Made by a program: the position numbers and the translations under genes. This document shows, piece after piece, positions 44,642 through 51,974 of a stretch of 64,000 bases of DNA; the first letter of the stretch is position 1, and the number at the start of each line of letters is the position of its first letter. Source of the stretch: a virus; the IMG/VR virus record IMGVR_UViG_3300025769_015982, positions 22,013 through 86,012 of that record; one strand, given 5' to 3'. The notes beneath the pieces are model-generated. The model was not told where the DNA came from, searched no databases, and saw only the letters and a program-made list of their open reading frames with translations.

Positions 44642-45862
44642 ATGAAAATAAGTTTAATACAACCAGGTAGAAATAATCTTAAGTACCTAAAATGGTCTTA
44701 TAATTCAATTAGAAAAAATCAAGGCGATCATAAAGTAGAAATATGTGTCGCTGACGATTTTAGTAGTGATGGTACGTGGGATTGGTGTTTAAAAATGATG
44801 GATAAAGATCCATTATTTAAAGCTATTAAGAATGAAGGACCAACTAGGTTAGGCCACACTATATTATATGATCGCCTTGTAAATGAAGTAGCAACAAATG
44901 ATATTTGTATGATTTATCATGCTGATATGTATTTATGCCCGGGTGCATTAGATGCTATTGAAGATGAACTTAAAGAAAAAACAATAGTATCACTTACTAG
45001 AATTGAACCACCATTACACCCTGATGGGCCCGAAAAAATACTTAAAGATTTTGGTATTGAACCTGAAGAGTTCAATGAACAGGGTTTACTTGACTTTTTA
45101 AATTCAAGAGTACCTAATAATGATACTACTGAAGGTATATTTGCCCCGTGGGCATTTTGGAAAAGTGATTTCCAAGAAATAGGAGGACACGATCCTATAT
45201 TTGCACCCCAATCAAAGGAAGATACAGATATATTTAACCGTTTTCAGTTAAATGGTATTAAGTTTATCCAAACGTGGCATGGATGTGTTTATCATATGAC
45301 TTGTAGAGGTAGCAGATTTGCTGATGGGGCAAAACGAAATCCTAATGGTGAGGTATTTATGAAAAATAGGGAAACAGATGAGTGGTTAAAACAAAATCAA
45401 AAATCAACCAAAGAATTTATCCGTAAGTGGGGCCATTACTGTAAACATGACCCATTAATGAAACCAATTATTCCACCTAAATATGATATAGGATTTTTTA
45501 TAAAAAACGCTAATTTAAAATTAATAGAAATTCTTGAACCTTGGTGTAATACGGTATACTATAATGAAAATGAAATTCGTAATTTCAAATATGTAGATTA
45601 TATTAAAAATGAAGATACTTCATTTAATTTATATGAAAAATTTAAACCATATAAAGGTGAAAAGCAAAATAGTATACTAATTAAAATAGATGGTAATAAC
45701 TTTAACCAACAAGATTTCCAGATAATACAACAATTATCTGAAATTATTCAAGATAGTGGTGAAATAGGAAAATTTAGCATAAGTAATTTGGATATTGAAA
45801 TATCAGACATTACAACAAACGAGCACGAATTAATAATTTGTAAAAATAATTTAATAAAATGA
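44642..45862 (+). CDS. Glycosyltransferase family 2 (GT-A), with C-terminal extension
   Basis: 406 residues. ISLIQPGRNNLKYLKWSYNSIRKN, VCVADDFSSDGTWDWC, MIYHADMYLCPGALDAI (DxD-like), and WAFWKSDFQEIGGHDPIF. The C-terminal 130 residues after the KPIIPPKYDIGFF segment form an extra acidic domain of unknown role. Confidence 0.85.
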   Translation: MKISLIQPGRNNLKYLKWSYNSIRKNQGDHKVEICVADDFSSDGTWDWCLKMMDKDPLFKAIKNEGPTRLGHTILYDRLVNEVATNDICMIYHADMYLCPGALDAIEDELKEKTIVSLTRIEPPLHPDGPEKILKDFGIEPEEFNEQGLLDFLNSRVPNNDTTEGIFAPWAFWKSDFQEIGGHDPIFAPQSKEDTDIFNRFQLNGIKFIQTWHGCVYHMTCRGSRFADGAKRNPNGEVFMKNRETDEWLKQNQKSTKEFIRKWGHYCKHDPLMKPIIPPKYDIGFFIKNANLKLIEILEPWCNTVYYNENEIRNFKYVDYIKNEDTSFNLYEKFKPYKGEKQNSILIKIDGNNFNQQDFQIIQQLSEIIQDSGEIGKFSISNLDIEISDITTNEHELIICKNNLIK

Positions 45863-46725
45863 AAAAAGTATTAGTAACTGGTGGATTAGGATTTGTAGGA
45901 TCTACTTTAGTAAAAAAATTAAAAAACACAGGTAATTATAAAATTACTGTTATAGATAATTTATCTTCGCCTTCTAGTAATGTAACATATAAAGAGGAAG
46001 GCGTTGAGTATATTATAGATGATATACTTAATATTGACAATATTTCTTATAAAGATCTTAATTTTGATATAATTTATCATTTAGCTGGTTTAGCAAGAAT
46101 TCAACCCAGTTTTCAAAACCCCGTAAAATATTTTAATAACAATACTTTTGGTACTGTTAAAATATGTGATTTAGCAAGAAGATGTAATGCCAAAATCATA
46201 TATGCAGGTAGTAGTTCGGCATATGCGGGTACTATGAATAGCCCATATGCTTATTTTAAATTTAATGGAGAAGAAATATGTAAATTATTTAGTCAGTTAT
46301 ATGACATGTCTGCAGTTACTGCTAGATTTTTTAATGTATATGGGAAACGACAACCCACTGAAGGTAAATTTGCTACAGTTTTAGGAATATTTGAGCGCCA
46401 GTGTAAAGCTAAAGAACCATTAACAGTAGTAGGTGACGGTGAACAAAGACGTGATTTTACCCATGTAAATGATATAGTAAATGGGTTAATAGAATTATCT
46501 AAAGGCGAATATAAAGGAGAAATTTATAATTTGGGTACTGGTAGAAATTATAGCATAAATGAATTAGTTAAGTTTTTTGAGTGTACTTCTGTTAGTATAC
46601 CTGAAAGACCAGGAGAAGCTAGGTTATCTATTGCTGATATAACAAAAACAAAACAAGAACTAAATTGGGAACCTACCCATTCGTTAAAGCAATATATTAA
46701 AGATTTTTTAAACAATATAAAATGA
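45859..46725 (+). CDS. NAD-dependent sugar epimerase (GalE/WbpP-like)
   Basis: 288 residues. VLVTGGLGFVGSTLVKKL, AGLARIQPSFQNPV, AGSSSAYAGTMNSPYAYFKFNGEE (Ser and Tyr-x-x-x-Lys; here Y-A-Y-F-K) and RRDFTHVNDIVNGLI are extended SDR signatures. Probable UDP-hexose 4-epimerase. Confidence 0.87.
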   Translation: MKKVLVTGGLGFVGSTLVKKLKNTGNYKITVIDNLSSPSSNVTYKEEGVEYIIDDILNIDNISYKDLNFDIIYHLAGLARIQPSFQNPVKYFNNNTFGTVKICDLARRCNAKIIYAGSSSAYAGTMNSPYAYFKFNGEEICKLFSQLYDMSAVTARFFNVYGKRQPTEGKFATVLGIFERQCKAKEPLTVVGDGEQRRDFTHVNDIVNGLIELSKGEYKGEIYNLGTGRNYSINELVKFFECTSVSIPERPGEARLSIADITKTKQELNWEPTHSLKQYIKDFLNNIK

Positions 46726-47591
46726 ATATAGGAATAATTGGTAGGGGCTTTGTAGGCTCTGCAGTAGAATATGGTTTTTCCCCACAAACCGGATGTGATG
46801 GGGCAGTAGTTAGAGTTTATGATGCTGATCCTAGTAAAAGTCAAAACACTTTAGAAGAAGTAGTAACAAAATCAGACTTTATATTTTTATCAGTCCCTAC
46901 TCCATCTAATCTAGATGGATCATGTAACTTAGATATAGTTTATACTGTAATGCAGGATATAAATAACTATATAGATCCAAATACCCCTAAATCAAAGCGG
47001 CCAATAATACTTCTTAGATCTACAGTTATTCCTGGTACTACTAGAAAAATCCAAAAACACTTTCCCGCCTTAAATATAGTGTTTAATCCAGAATTCTTAA
47101 CCGAAAGATCAGCTAAATTTGATTTTATTAATCAATCTCGATTTATATTAGGAGGTTCAAAAAAGAATACTAGTAAAGTAACTTTACTTTATCAGTGGAG
47201 ATTTGGTAATACTAGTGCATATATTGAAACCAATTTTGAAACAGCAGAAATGATTAAATATATGAATAATTGTTTCTTTGCAACCAAAGTTTCATTTATG
47301 AATGAAATGAAATTAATTGCAGAAAGAACTAATGTTGAATGGGATACTGCGGTCGACGGATTTGTGTCTGATGGGAGAGTAGGCCATAGCCATTTAGCAG
47401 TACCCGGCCCTGATGGTAAAAGAGGGTTTGGTGGTTCATGCTTCCCAAAAGATATACAAGCAATGATAAAATTAGGTGACGAGTTAGGCATTAGTACTTC
47501 TACACTTAAAGGAGCGTGGGATACTAACATTAATGTTAGACCCGAAAAGGATTGGGAAAAATTAAAAGGACGAGCTATTGTTAATCCTTAA
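46722..47591 (+). CDS. UDP-glucose/GDP-mannose dehydrogenase, C-terminal domain missing
   Basis: 289 residues (full enzymes about 390-440). Rossmann IGIIGRGFVGSAVEYGF, LSVPTPSNLDGS, STVIPGTTRK, FNPEFLTERSA, and GFGGSCFPKD with the catalytic Cys. The protein stops soon after that, so the C-terminal nucleotide-binding domain is missing. It oxidises C6 of a nucleotide sugar to a uronic acid in the intact family; activity of this short form is uncertain. Last gene of the sugar cluster. Confidence 0.82.
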   Translation: MNIGIIGRGFVGSAVEYGFSPQTGCDGAVVRVYDADPSKSQNTLEEVVTKSDFIFLSVPTPSNLDGSCNLDIVYTVMQDINNYIDPNTPKSKRPIILLRSTVIPGTTRKIQKHFPALNIVFNPEFLTERSAKFDFINQSRFILGGSKKNTSKVTLLYQWRFGNTSAYIETNFETAEMIKYMNNCFFATKVSFMNEMKLIAERTNVEWDTAVDGFVSDGRVGHSHLAVPGPDGKRGFGGSCFPKDIQAMIKLGDELGISTSTLKGAWDTNINVRPEKDWEKLKGRAIVNP

Positions 47592-47610
47592 TATATTTAT
47601 AACAAATAGC
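47586..47610 (+). promoter_or_regulatory. AT-rich promoter-like stretch
   Basis: Between the sugar dehydrogenase stop and the next gene lies CCTTAATATATTTATAACA, containing a TATATTTA box like the -7 element used on the right side, but no clear -33 TTG at 19-20 nt. It might start transcription of the 47615 gene; weak. Confidence 0.3.
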
Positions 47611-47614
47611 AATA

Positions 47615-47980
47615 ATGAAAAAAGCTGAATTACACGACTTAGTCCTTGAAACCGTTAATGAATATGTTAACGAAGCTGAACTTAAAACAGGGGATAATGA
47701 ATTTACTATTAAGGTAGATGTAAATAGAAATCCAACTAAAAAAGGTATTAAAATTCAATTAATCCCTAAAGGTGATACTATATTAAATGATCCAGACGAA
47801 AAAATCGACGTTAATGAAAAAGTCCAATCAGCAATGAATACTAGGCTTAAAAAATATGATTTACAGGTTAATATTGACCCAGATATAAAACAGGCAACGG
47901 ATAATCCTAACGTGTTAGGTTATTACATTCCCTTGAACCAGTTTAAAAACTTAATAACGAAGGCTCTTAAAGGAGAATAA
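47615..47980 (+). CDS. Hypothetical protein
   Basis: 121 residues, charged, with an N-terminal helix (KKAELHDLVLETVNEYVNE) then a strand-rich part (TIKVDVNRNPTKKGIKIQLIP). Small proteins with such helix starts are common on marine phage virion or scaffold genes. No family recognised. Confidence 0.62.
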   Translation: MKKAELHDLVLETVNEYVNEAELKTGDNEFTIKVDVNRNPTKKGIKIQLIPKGDTILNDPDEKIDVNEKVQSAMNTRLKKYDLQVNIDPDIKQATDNPNVLGYYIPLNQFKNLITKALKGE

Positions 47981-47988
47981 TAAAAATT

Positions 47989-48020
47989 TGGTTTTTAGGA
48001 GCTTTCTTCTTAAATTTAAT
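47989..48020 (+). promoter_or_regulatory. Putative promoter (Bacteroidetes type)
   Basis: TTTGG at 47990-47994, about 20 bases, then TTAAATTTAAT. The -33 matches TTTG and the -7 is a weak version of TAnnTTTG. Lies just before the 48024 gene and resembles the promoters at 54967 and 56882 in its TTTGGTTTT start. Confidence 0.45.
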
Positions 48021-48023
48021 TAG

Positions 48024-48323
48024 ATGAGAAAAAGAAGAATTATCCCCACGTTACCGGTTGATTTTTTTAGGGATGCAACCAATAAAGTAAAGTACCAAAA
48101 AATGTTATATTCTAGCATTTTAGATGGTGTTGAACAAACAATTTGTAATGGTAAAACTAGCTTTGTAATGGCTAGAGTAAATGATGGTAAGAATGTTAAG
48201 GATATTTCTATATTAAAAGACTCATTCAAATCTAACTTAAAAACATGCTTAGATTTTTATGAGCAAGTTGAAGAATATGAACAATGTTCCCGTACTGTTA
48301 ATTTAATTAATCAAATAAAATGA
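48024..48323 (+). CDS. Small hypothetical protein, UVR-like C-terminus
   Basis: 99 residues. Basic start (RKRRIIPTLPVDFF) and helical C-terminus DFYEQVEEYEQCSRTVNLI, similar to the UVR motif coil in UvrB/UvrC and to the end of the 53095 product. Function not known. Coupled to the next gene by 4 nt. Confidence 0.65.
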   Translation: MRKRRIIPTLPVDFFRDATNKVKYQKMLYSSILDGVEQTICNGKTSFVMARVNDGKNVKDISILKDSFKSNLKTCLDFYEQVEEYEQCSRTVNLINQIK

Positions 48324-48508
48324 GTAAATCAATATTTATACTTGAAACTAGGCCTATAACAAAAGGTACTCGTGGTGAAAGAATCAATAAAGTAGTAGCG
48401 GATTCACTTTCTGAAGCAATAGAAATGTTTTCTACTATAAAACAACTAAGGCCCGACCAATTAATAGAAATTTATAAGGTTTATGAGCAACCAACCGATG
48501 CCAAATGA
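48320..48508 (+). CDS. Small hypothetical protein
   Basis: 62 residues, mixed helix and strand (FILETRPITKGT, IEMFSTIKQLRPDQLIEIYKVY). Overlaps its neighbours on both sides, as do most genes in this block; no family recognised. Confidence 0.62.
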   Translation: MSKSIFILETRPITKGTRGERINKVVADSLSEAIEMFSTIKQLRPDQLIEIYKVYEQPTDAK

Positions 48509-48890
48509 TCAGCTAAAAAACGATCTAAAAGCAATCTTAAAAATTAAAGGTACTGTTACTAGACAGCGCCCTGTAAAAGGTCTAATTAAGAAAGAAGCAT
48601 TTATTAGATTTATAGAAAATTATAGATATTCTAATGAAAGGACACTTCTATTAAGATCAGAACATGCTATTGATTTTGTTAATTTTGAAGAACCCTTCGT
48701 ACAATCAATAGAAGCACTACTCGAACTCCATTTTAATAAAAATCAAGTCCAAATTATTCATTGGTGGCTTTATGAAAAATGGAATACAGGAGACGAATCA
48801 GTTTTACAATTAAATAATACAGAAACAGGTGAGGAATTACCCTCAGACACACCAGAAGAACTCTGGGACCTGATTCAATCACTCAAATGA
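48483..48890 (+). CDS. Hypothetical protein
   Basis: 135 residues, helical. IHWWLYEKWNTGDESVLQL is a conspicuous Trp-rich segment. A downstream ATG at 48498 would shrink the overlap with the preceding gene from 26 to 11 nt and may be the real start. No family recognised. Confidence 0.68.
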   Translation: MSNQPMPNDQLKNDLKAILKIKGTVTRQRPVKGLIKKEAFIRFIENYRYSNERTLLLRSEHAIDFVNFEEPFVQSIEALLELHFNKNQVQIIHWWLYEKWNTGDESVLQLNNTETGEELPSDTPEELWDLIQSLK

Positions 48891-49543
48891 ATAAAATAAT
48901 CCTTACAAAGGACGACGTTTTAAGAGCCCAAAAGCACACATTAAGTAATAGGGCAGCCGCTCGTTATTTAGGTGTATCGTATAATGTTTATAAACGTTAT
49001 GCACTTACATTTAACGATAATGAAACGGGCAAAACACTATTTGATAAACATTTAAACCGTCAAGGTAAGGGTATTAAAAAACATTTAGGTGGTTATGGTA
49101 AAAGTAAAAATTTCCATAAACACGCTCTAGAAGACGTATTAGAAGGTAGAGTAGATGTTTCACATTATACAATCGATATTCTTAAGGCACGTTTAATTCA
49201 AGAAGGTTACTTAGAAGAATGTTGTAATAGTTGTGGGTTTAACGAAAGAAGGGTTGTAGATTATAAAGTGCCATTAGTACTTAATTTCCAAGACAAAAAT
49301 AAGAAAAACTGGAAACGCGACAACCTAGAATTCCTTTGTTACAATTGTTACTTCCTAAACGTAGGTAACATTTGGAGTGACAATCAACTCAAGCAAATGG
49401 AAGACTATGAAGTAAATGAAAACACATTTAATAAAGACGATGAACCAAATTGGGATTTAGATGATACCCATATCCAACATTTGAAAGAATTGGGACTATG
49501 GGAGGGCGACGATGGTGATGAATTTATCGATTTTCAAAACTAA
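48887..49543 (+). CDS. HTH plus degenerate HNH-like zinc protein
   Basis: 218 residues. Residues 13-33 (LSNRAAARYLGVSYNVYKRYA) form a helix-turn-helix. The C-terminal part has CCNSCGF ... CYNCYF, two Cys pairs as in HNH zinc cores. The expected catalytic His are missing: L-V-L-N-F-Q-D stands where LHHID is usual, and the closing CxNCH is CYNCY. Probably a DNA-binding regulator derived from an HNH endonuclease. The acidic tail follows. Confidence 0.68.
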   Translation: MNKIILTKDDVLRAQKHTLSNRAAARYLGVSYNVYKRYALTFNDNETGKTLFDKHLNRQGKGIKKHLGGYGKSKNFHKHALEDVLEGRVDVSHYTIDILKARLIQEGYLEECCNSCGFNERRVVDYKVPLVLNFQDKNKKNWKRDNLEFLCYNCYFLNVGNIWSDNQLKQMEDYEVNENTFNKDDEPNWDLDDTHIQHLKELGLWEGDDGDEFIDFQN

Positions 49544-49552
49544 AAAGAACTT

Positions 49553-49590
49553 ACTATCACCCACCACACACCTTAATCCGTATATACAAA
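49553..49590 (+). promoter_or_regulatory. Putative promoter with CGTATATA box
   Basis: A CGTATATACA at 49579-49588 sits about 16 bases before the ATG at 49604; its -7 TATATACA fits the family used downstream. The -33 position is not a clear TTG. Plausible because the preceding gene ends at 49543. Confidence 0.4.
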
Positions 49591-49603
49591 ACAATTAGAA
49601 ATC

Positions 49604-49753
49604 ATGGGTAAACTAAAAGAATATCACTTCGGCAATAAGTCCTTCAAAGACTATGAAGACGACTTTCTAGACGACGATTATGAATACTATAAATTGAATA
49701 AAAATAAAAAAAAGAAGCAACGCAAAGGTGGAGCTGAAGATTTAACAGAATAA
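49604..49753 (+). CDS. Small acidic-then-basic hypothetical protein
   Basis: 49 residues: an acidic Tyr/Asp-rich centre (DYEDDFLDDDYEYY) and a run of lysines (NKNKKKKQRKGG). A charge-split tail such as this may bind protein or RNA. Preceded by a CGTATATA box and followed after 2 nt by the next gene. Confidence 0.6.
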   Translation: MGKLKEYHFGNKSFKDYEDDFLDDDYEYYKLNKNKKKKQRKGGAEDLTE

Positions 49754-49755
49754 AA

Positions 49756-50076
49756 ATGGATAAAAAAGAAAGGTTTCAATTAGCAAAGAAAAACGTCAAA
49801 CGGCGTTTTCCTAAAGCACAAACTGTAATAGACAGCACGGGTAAATTCTACGTTGCCCAAGATGGAAAAGACATCTGCAATAAAGAATTATATAAAGCTG
49901 TAAAGCGAGGAGCAAGCCTTGAAGAGCTTAATTTAATTAAAGAGGTAAAGCACACTACAACTATATTTGACGCTTGGCTACAAGCCGAAAGCATGGTTAC
50001 CGTTAACCGAGTAATCGAAAGTAACACCGAACGATTTAGCGACGAAAAAGTAATCAATAAAAATTTAGAAGAATGA
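49756..50076 (+). CDS. Hypothetical protein
   Basis: 106 residues. KKNVKRRFPKAQTVIDSTGKFYVAQDGKDI suggests a small alpha/beta start, then a helical tail ending NKNLEE. No family recognised; linked by 4 nt to the membrane protein gene. Confidence 0.65.
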   Translation: MDKKERFQLAKKNVKRRFPKAQTVIDSTGKFYVAQDGKDICNKELYKAVKRGASLEELNLIKEVKHTTTIFDAWLQAESMVTVNRVIESNTERFSDEKVINKNLEE

Positions 50077-50423
50077 GTGACGTTAGATCATTTATAATCG
50101 GTGTAGGAATATTTTTATTCGTACACGTACTCACCTGGTTCCAACTAAACGGCCAGTTTTTTAGTGAGTGGTTTAAAAACAACAATTTTATCCTAGCGTT
50201 GTGTGGGATCCCAATTTCGTACCTTTATATATACGGAACAAAATATTGCTATGAAGGTTTCGGTGGTTTAGTATGGCCGGGACGGTTTATTGGGTTCGCC
50301 TGTGGGATGGTTATTTTCGCTGTTTTGGCCTCCCTTGTTTTGGGTGAGGGTATGACTACAAAAACATATGTGAGTTTGACTTTAGCAACAGCGTTAGTTG
50401 CTGTTCAAGTGCTTTGGAAATGA
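50073..50423 (+). CDS. Small integral membrane protein (four helices)
   Basis: 116 residues. Hydrophobic segments at about 5-22, 38-55, 67-88 and 95-114. A holin would look like this, but no endolysin is adjacent, so the role is left open. Its stop overlaps the following start (ATGA). Confidence 0.7.
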   Translation: MSDVRSFIIGVGIFLFVHVLTWFQLNGQFFSEWFKNNNFILALCGIPISYLYIYGTKYCYEGFGGLVWPGRFIGFACGMVIFAVLASLVLGEGMTTKTYVSLTLATALVAVQVLWK

Positions 50424-50605
50424 AAGTAGGCGATAAGATTAAGTTTTATGTGTTTAGTGTTTTGGAAGAAGGCACTGTAACTGAAATTAATAAGGATAAA
50501 ACATACAATATCGCTTATGGTGGAGTAGTTTATCCTGCCGTACAGACGTTTAAAACATTACCTAAGAAAAAAGACATTCCACCATGGTATATCCTAAGGA
50601 AATAA
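50420..50605 (+). CDS. Small SH3-like hypothetical protein
   Basis: 61 residues. The ATG at 50420, overlapping the membrane protein stop by 4 nt, is preferred over the TTG two codons upstream. KVGDKIKFYVFSVLEEGTVTEI resembles a small beta barrel found in binding proteins. Confidence 0.65.
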   Translation: MKVGDKIKFYVFSVLEEGTVTEINKDKTYNIAYGGVVYPAVQTFKTLPKKKDIPPWYILRK

Positions 50606-50902
50606 ATGAAAGAATATAAACGATATCCTAAACTTAATAAGTTTCTTAGTAACTTAGTTGCTGATAAAACTTTAACCCCATTAGAAAGAATATGTAACCG
50701 ATTAGGTTATATGGGTACTGCTTTTTTAATGATGTCACCTTATTTATTAGCTTATAATAATGTAGGGGTGTATACTTACCTTATTGGTGGTGCACTTTCA
50801 ATCCCACAAGTATGGTTAGCTAGGCAATGGAATTTAGTTGCATTGCATACTAATTTATTAGTGGGGTATGGATTTTATTTATATGTATATCTGACTGATT
50901 GA
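50606..50902 (+). CDS. Small membrane protein
   Basis: 98 residues. Two to three hydrophobic helices (RLGYMGTAFLMMSPYLLAY, VYTYLIGGALSIP, LLVGYGFYLYVYL). No family recognised; follows the previous stop directly. Confidence 0.65.
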   Translation: MKEYKRYPKLNKFLSNLVADKTLTPLERICNRLGYMGTAFLMMSPYLLAYNNVGVYTYLIGGALSIPQVWLARQWNLVALHTNLLVGYGFYLYVYLTD

Positions 50903-50959
50903 TCGACAGACAATCTAAAAATTAACCCGGCACCTTAGGGGCCACAAAACTTATAAAAC

Positions 50960-51394
50960 ATGGTACATAAATTAGACCTATTTGACCAGCGAGTATTCTC
51001 GCCACTTGACGTCCTAGTTAAGGACTTTTTTAACAAAGAATCTCAATTTACTAAAATTGACAATCGCACAGTAAACCAACCAGTAGATATCTATGAAGAT
51101 GAAGGTGGGCTTACATTTGAAATCGCTTGCACCGGTATTCCCAAAGAATTAGTTCAGATCGACCTCCAAGGAGATTACCTATGTGTTAAGTATGATAAAT
51201 CTGACTTACCTAAAGTAAACAGTGAACGACGTTATTTTCACTCTAGTGTTAAGAGATCTAGCTTTAACACTGGTTGGAAAGTAGCTCGTCGATTTGACTT
51301 AGCTAAAGCTCAAGCAGAAATGAATGATGGGCTACTAGTAGTCAAGATTCCTTATGCTAATGAATCAAAACCAAAAACACTTAAAATAAAATAA
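50960..51394 (+). CDS. Hsp20 / alpha-crystallin small heat-shock protein
   Basis: 144 residues. QPVDIYEDEGGLTFEIACTGIPKELVQIDL starts the alpha-crystallin domain, and the end DGLLVVKIPYAN matches the family's G-x-L-x-V closing motif. It keeps unfolded proteins soluble; with GroES, GroEL and thioredoxin this phage carries an unusually broad folding kit. T4-like cyanophages also carry Hsp20. No promoter found before it. Confidence 0.92.
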   Translation: MVHKLDLFDQRVFSPLDVLVKDFFNKESQFTKIDNRTVNQPVDIYEDEGGLTFEIACTGIPKELVQIDLQGDYLCVKYDKSDLPKVNSERRYFHSSVKRSSFNTGWKVARRFDLAKAQAEMNDGLLVVKIPYANESKPKTLKIK

Positions 51395-51439
51395 ACTGAC
51401 AAAACGATCAGTCAGTCATGAGGGGGCTTCGGCCCCCTC
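51395..51439. terminator. Stem-loops and UUCG terminator after hsp20
   Basis: ACTGAC (51395-51400) pairs with GTCAGT (51411-51416), then GAGGGGGC-TTCG-GCCCCCTC (51420-51439) forms an 8-pair stem with a stable UUCG loop. There is no clear T run, so read-through or processing is possible. It ends the hsp20 transcript. Confidence 0.75.
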
Positions 51440-51462
51440 AATATTTATATATAAACAATAAG
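51440..51462 (+). promoter_or_regulatory. Candidate promoter, AT-rich (TATATATAAAC)
   Basis: Between the terminator and the ATG at 51465 is AATATTTATATATAAAC. It has a TATATAAA core, similar but not equal to the T4 late promoter TATAAATA. No -33 element at the usual distance. May be a late promoter; not verifiable here. Confidence 0.35.
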
Positions 51463-51464
51463 AT

Positions 51465-51707
51465 ATGTCTACATTTAACGTATACGAATGGAACCACAAA
51501 CGCCGTTTAAGCGAGATAGAAGAACAAGCTGAAGGAAAAGTTTATGTTGTAATAGCAGGGAGACCAGGAGAAGCTCAAGGCCCCGTTAAAGCATTTATGG
51601 ATAAAGCTTCTGCCGAACAACACGCTGCCCAATTTAAACAGGAGTACGAAGACCGTTTTGTAGGGGATAAATTAAATACTGTAGTGAGAGAAATACCTAT
51701 GGGGTAA
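51465..51707 (+). CDS. Hypothetical protein
   Basis: 80 residues. NVYEWNHKRRLSEIEEQAEGKVYVVIAGRPGEAQGP suggests a small alpha/beta protein, then a basic helix. No known family; overlaps the next gene by 1 nt. Confidence 0.65.
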   Translation: MSTFNVYEWNHKRRLSEIEEQAEGKVYVVIAGRPGEAQGPVKAFMDKASAEQHAAQFKQEYEDRFVGDKLNTVVREIPMG

Positions 51708-51931
51708 TGAGTAAATTAAGAAAATACATTAGAGAGTACGTTATGTATCTCTATAATGCTAAAGTTGCAGATGCTGATGAAGATTATCAGTGGAAACACC
51801 CTAGCGATATAGAACACCCACTACAACCTGGTTATCCAGGTGATTTAAAAGGGTTCCCTTACGATAGTTCCCAAAACAAACTACCACCCGCTTATATAAG
51901 GAAAAGATCGGTTGCTAAACCACCTTTTTAA
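51707..51931 (+). CDS. Hypothetical protein
   Basis: 74 residues. The start SKLRKYIREYVMYLYN is an amphipathic helix seen at the end or start of many phage proteins; the rest is Pro-rich and disordered. The stop codon touches the stem of the following terminator. Confidence 0.65.
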   Translation: MSKLRKYIREYVMYLYNAKVADADEDYQWKHPSDIEHPLQPGYPGDLKGFPYDSSQNKLPPAYIRKRSVAKPPF

Positions 51932-51952
51932 GAGAGCCTTTGGCTCTCTTTT
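51931..51952 (+). terminator. Rho-independent terminator overlapping a promoter
   Basis: AGAGAGCC-TTT-GGCTCTCT followed by TTTATTTT: an 8-pair stem. The loop TTT with the next GG gives the TTTGG -33 box of the promoter at 51939. This dual use recurs at 59974. Confidence 0.85.
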
Positions 51953-51968
51953 ATTTTGTTCGTATATT
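51939..51968 (+). promoter_or_regulatory. Promoter of the MoxR-like gene
   Basis: TTTGG at 51939-51943, then 20 bases after the TTG, then TATATT at 51963-51968 (CGTATATTC), seven bases before the ATG at 51975. Same CGTATATT core as eleven other sites from 54967 to 63508 (one as CGTATGTT). Short A-rich leader, no Shine-Dalgarno. Confidence 0.75.
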
Positions 51969-51974
51969 CACAGT

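Noticed and set aside
16000-47591. Bacterial contamination or chimaera as explanation of the sugar cluster
   Set aside because: Gene packing, start-stop overlaps and base composition match the flanking phage genes, though coverage data would be needed to exclude it.
50073-50423. Holin call for the four-helix membrane protein
   Set aside because: No endolysin or spanin nearby and many other small membrane proteins in the region.
51912-51974. Longer N-terminus for the MoxR-like ATPase
   Set aside because: Would translate through a terminator stem and the promoter; the ATG at 51975 is properly placed after the -7 box.
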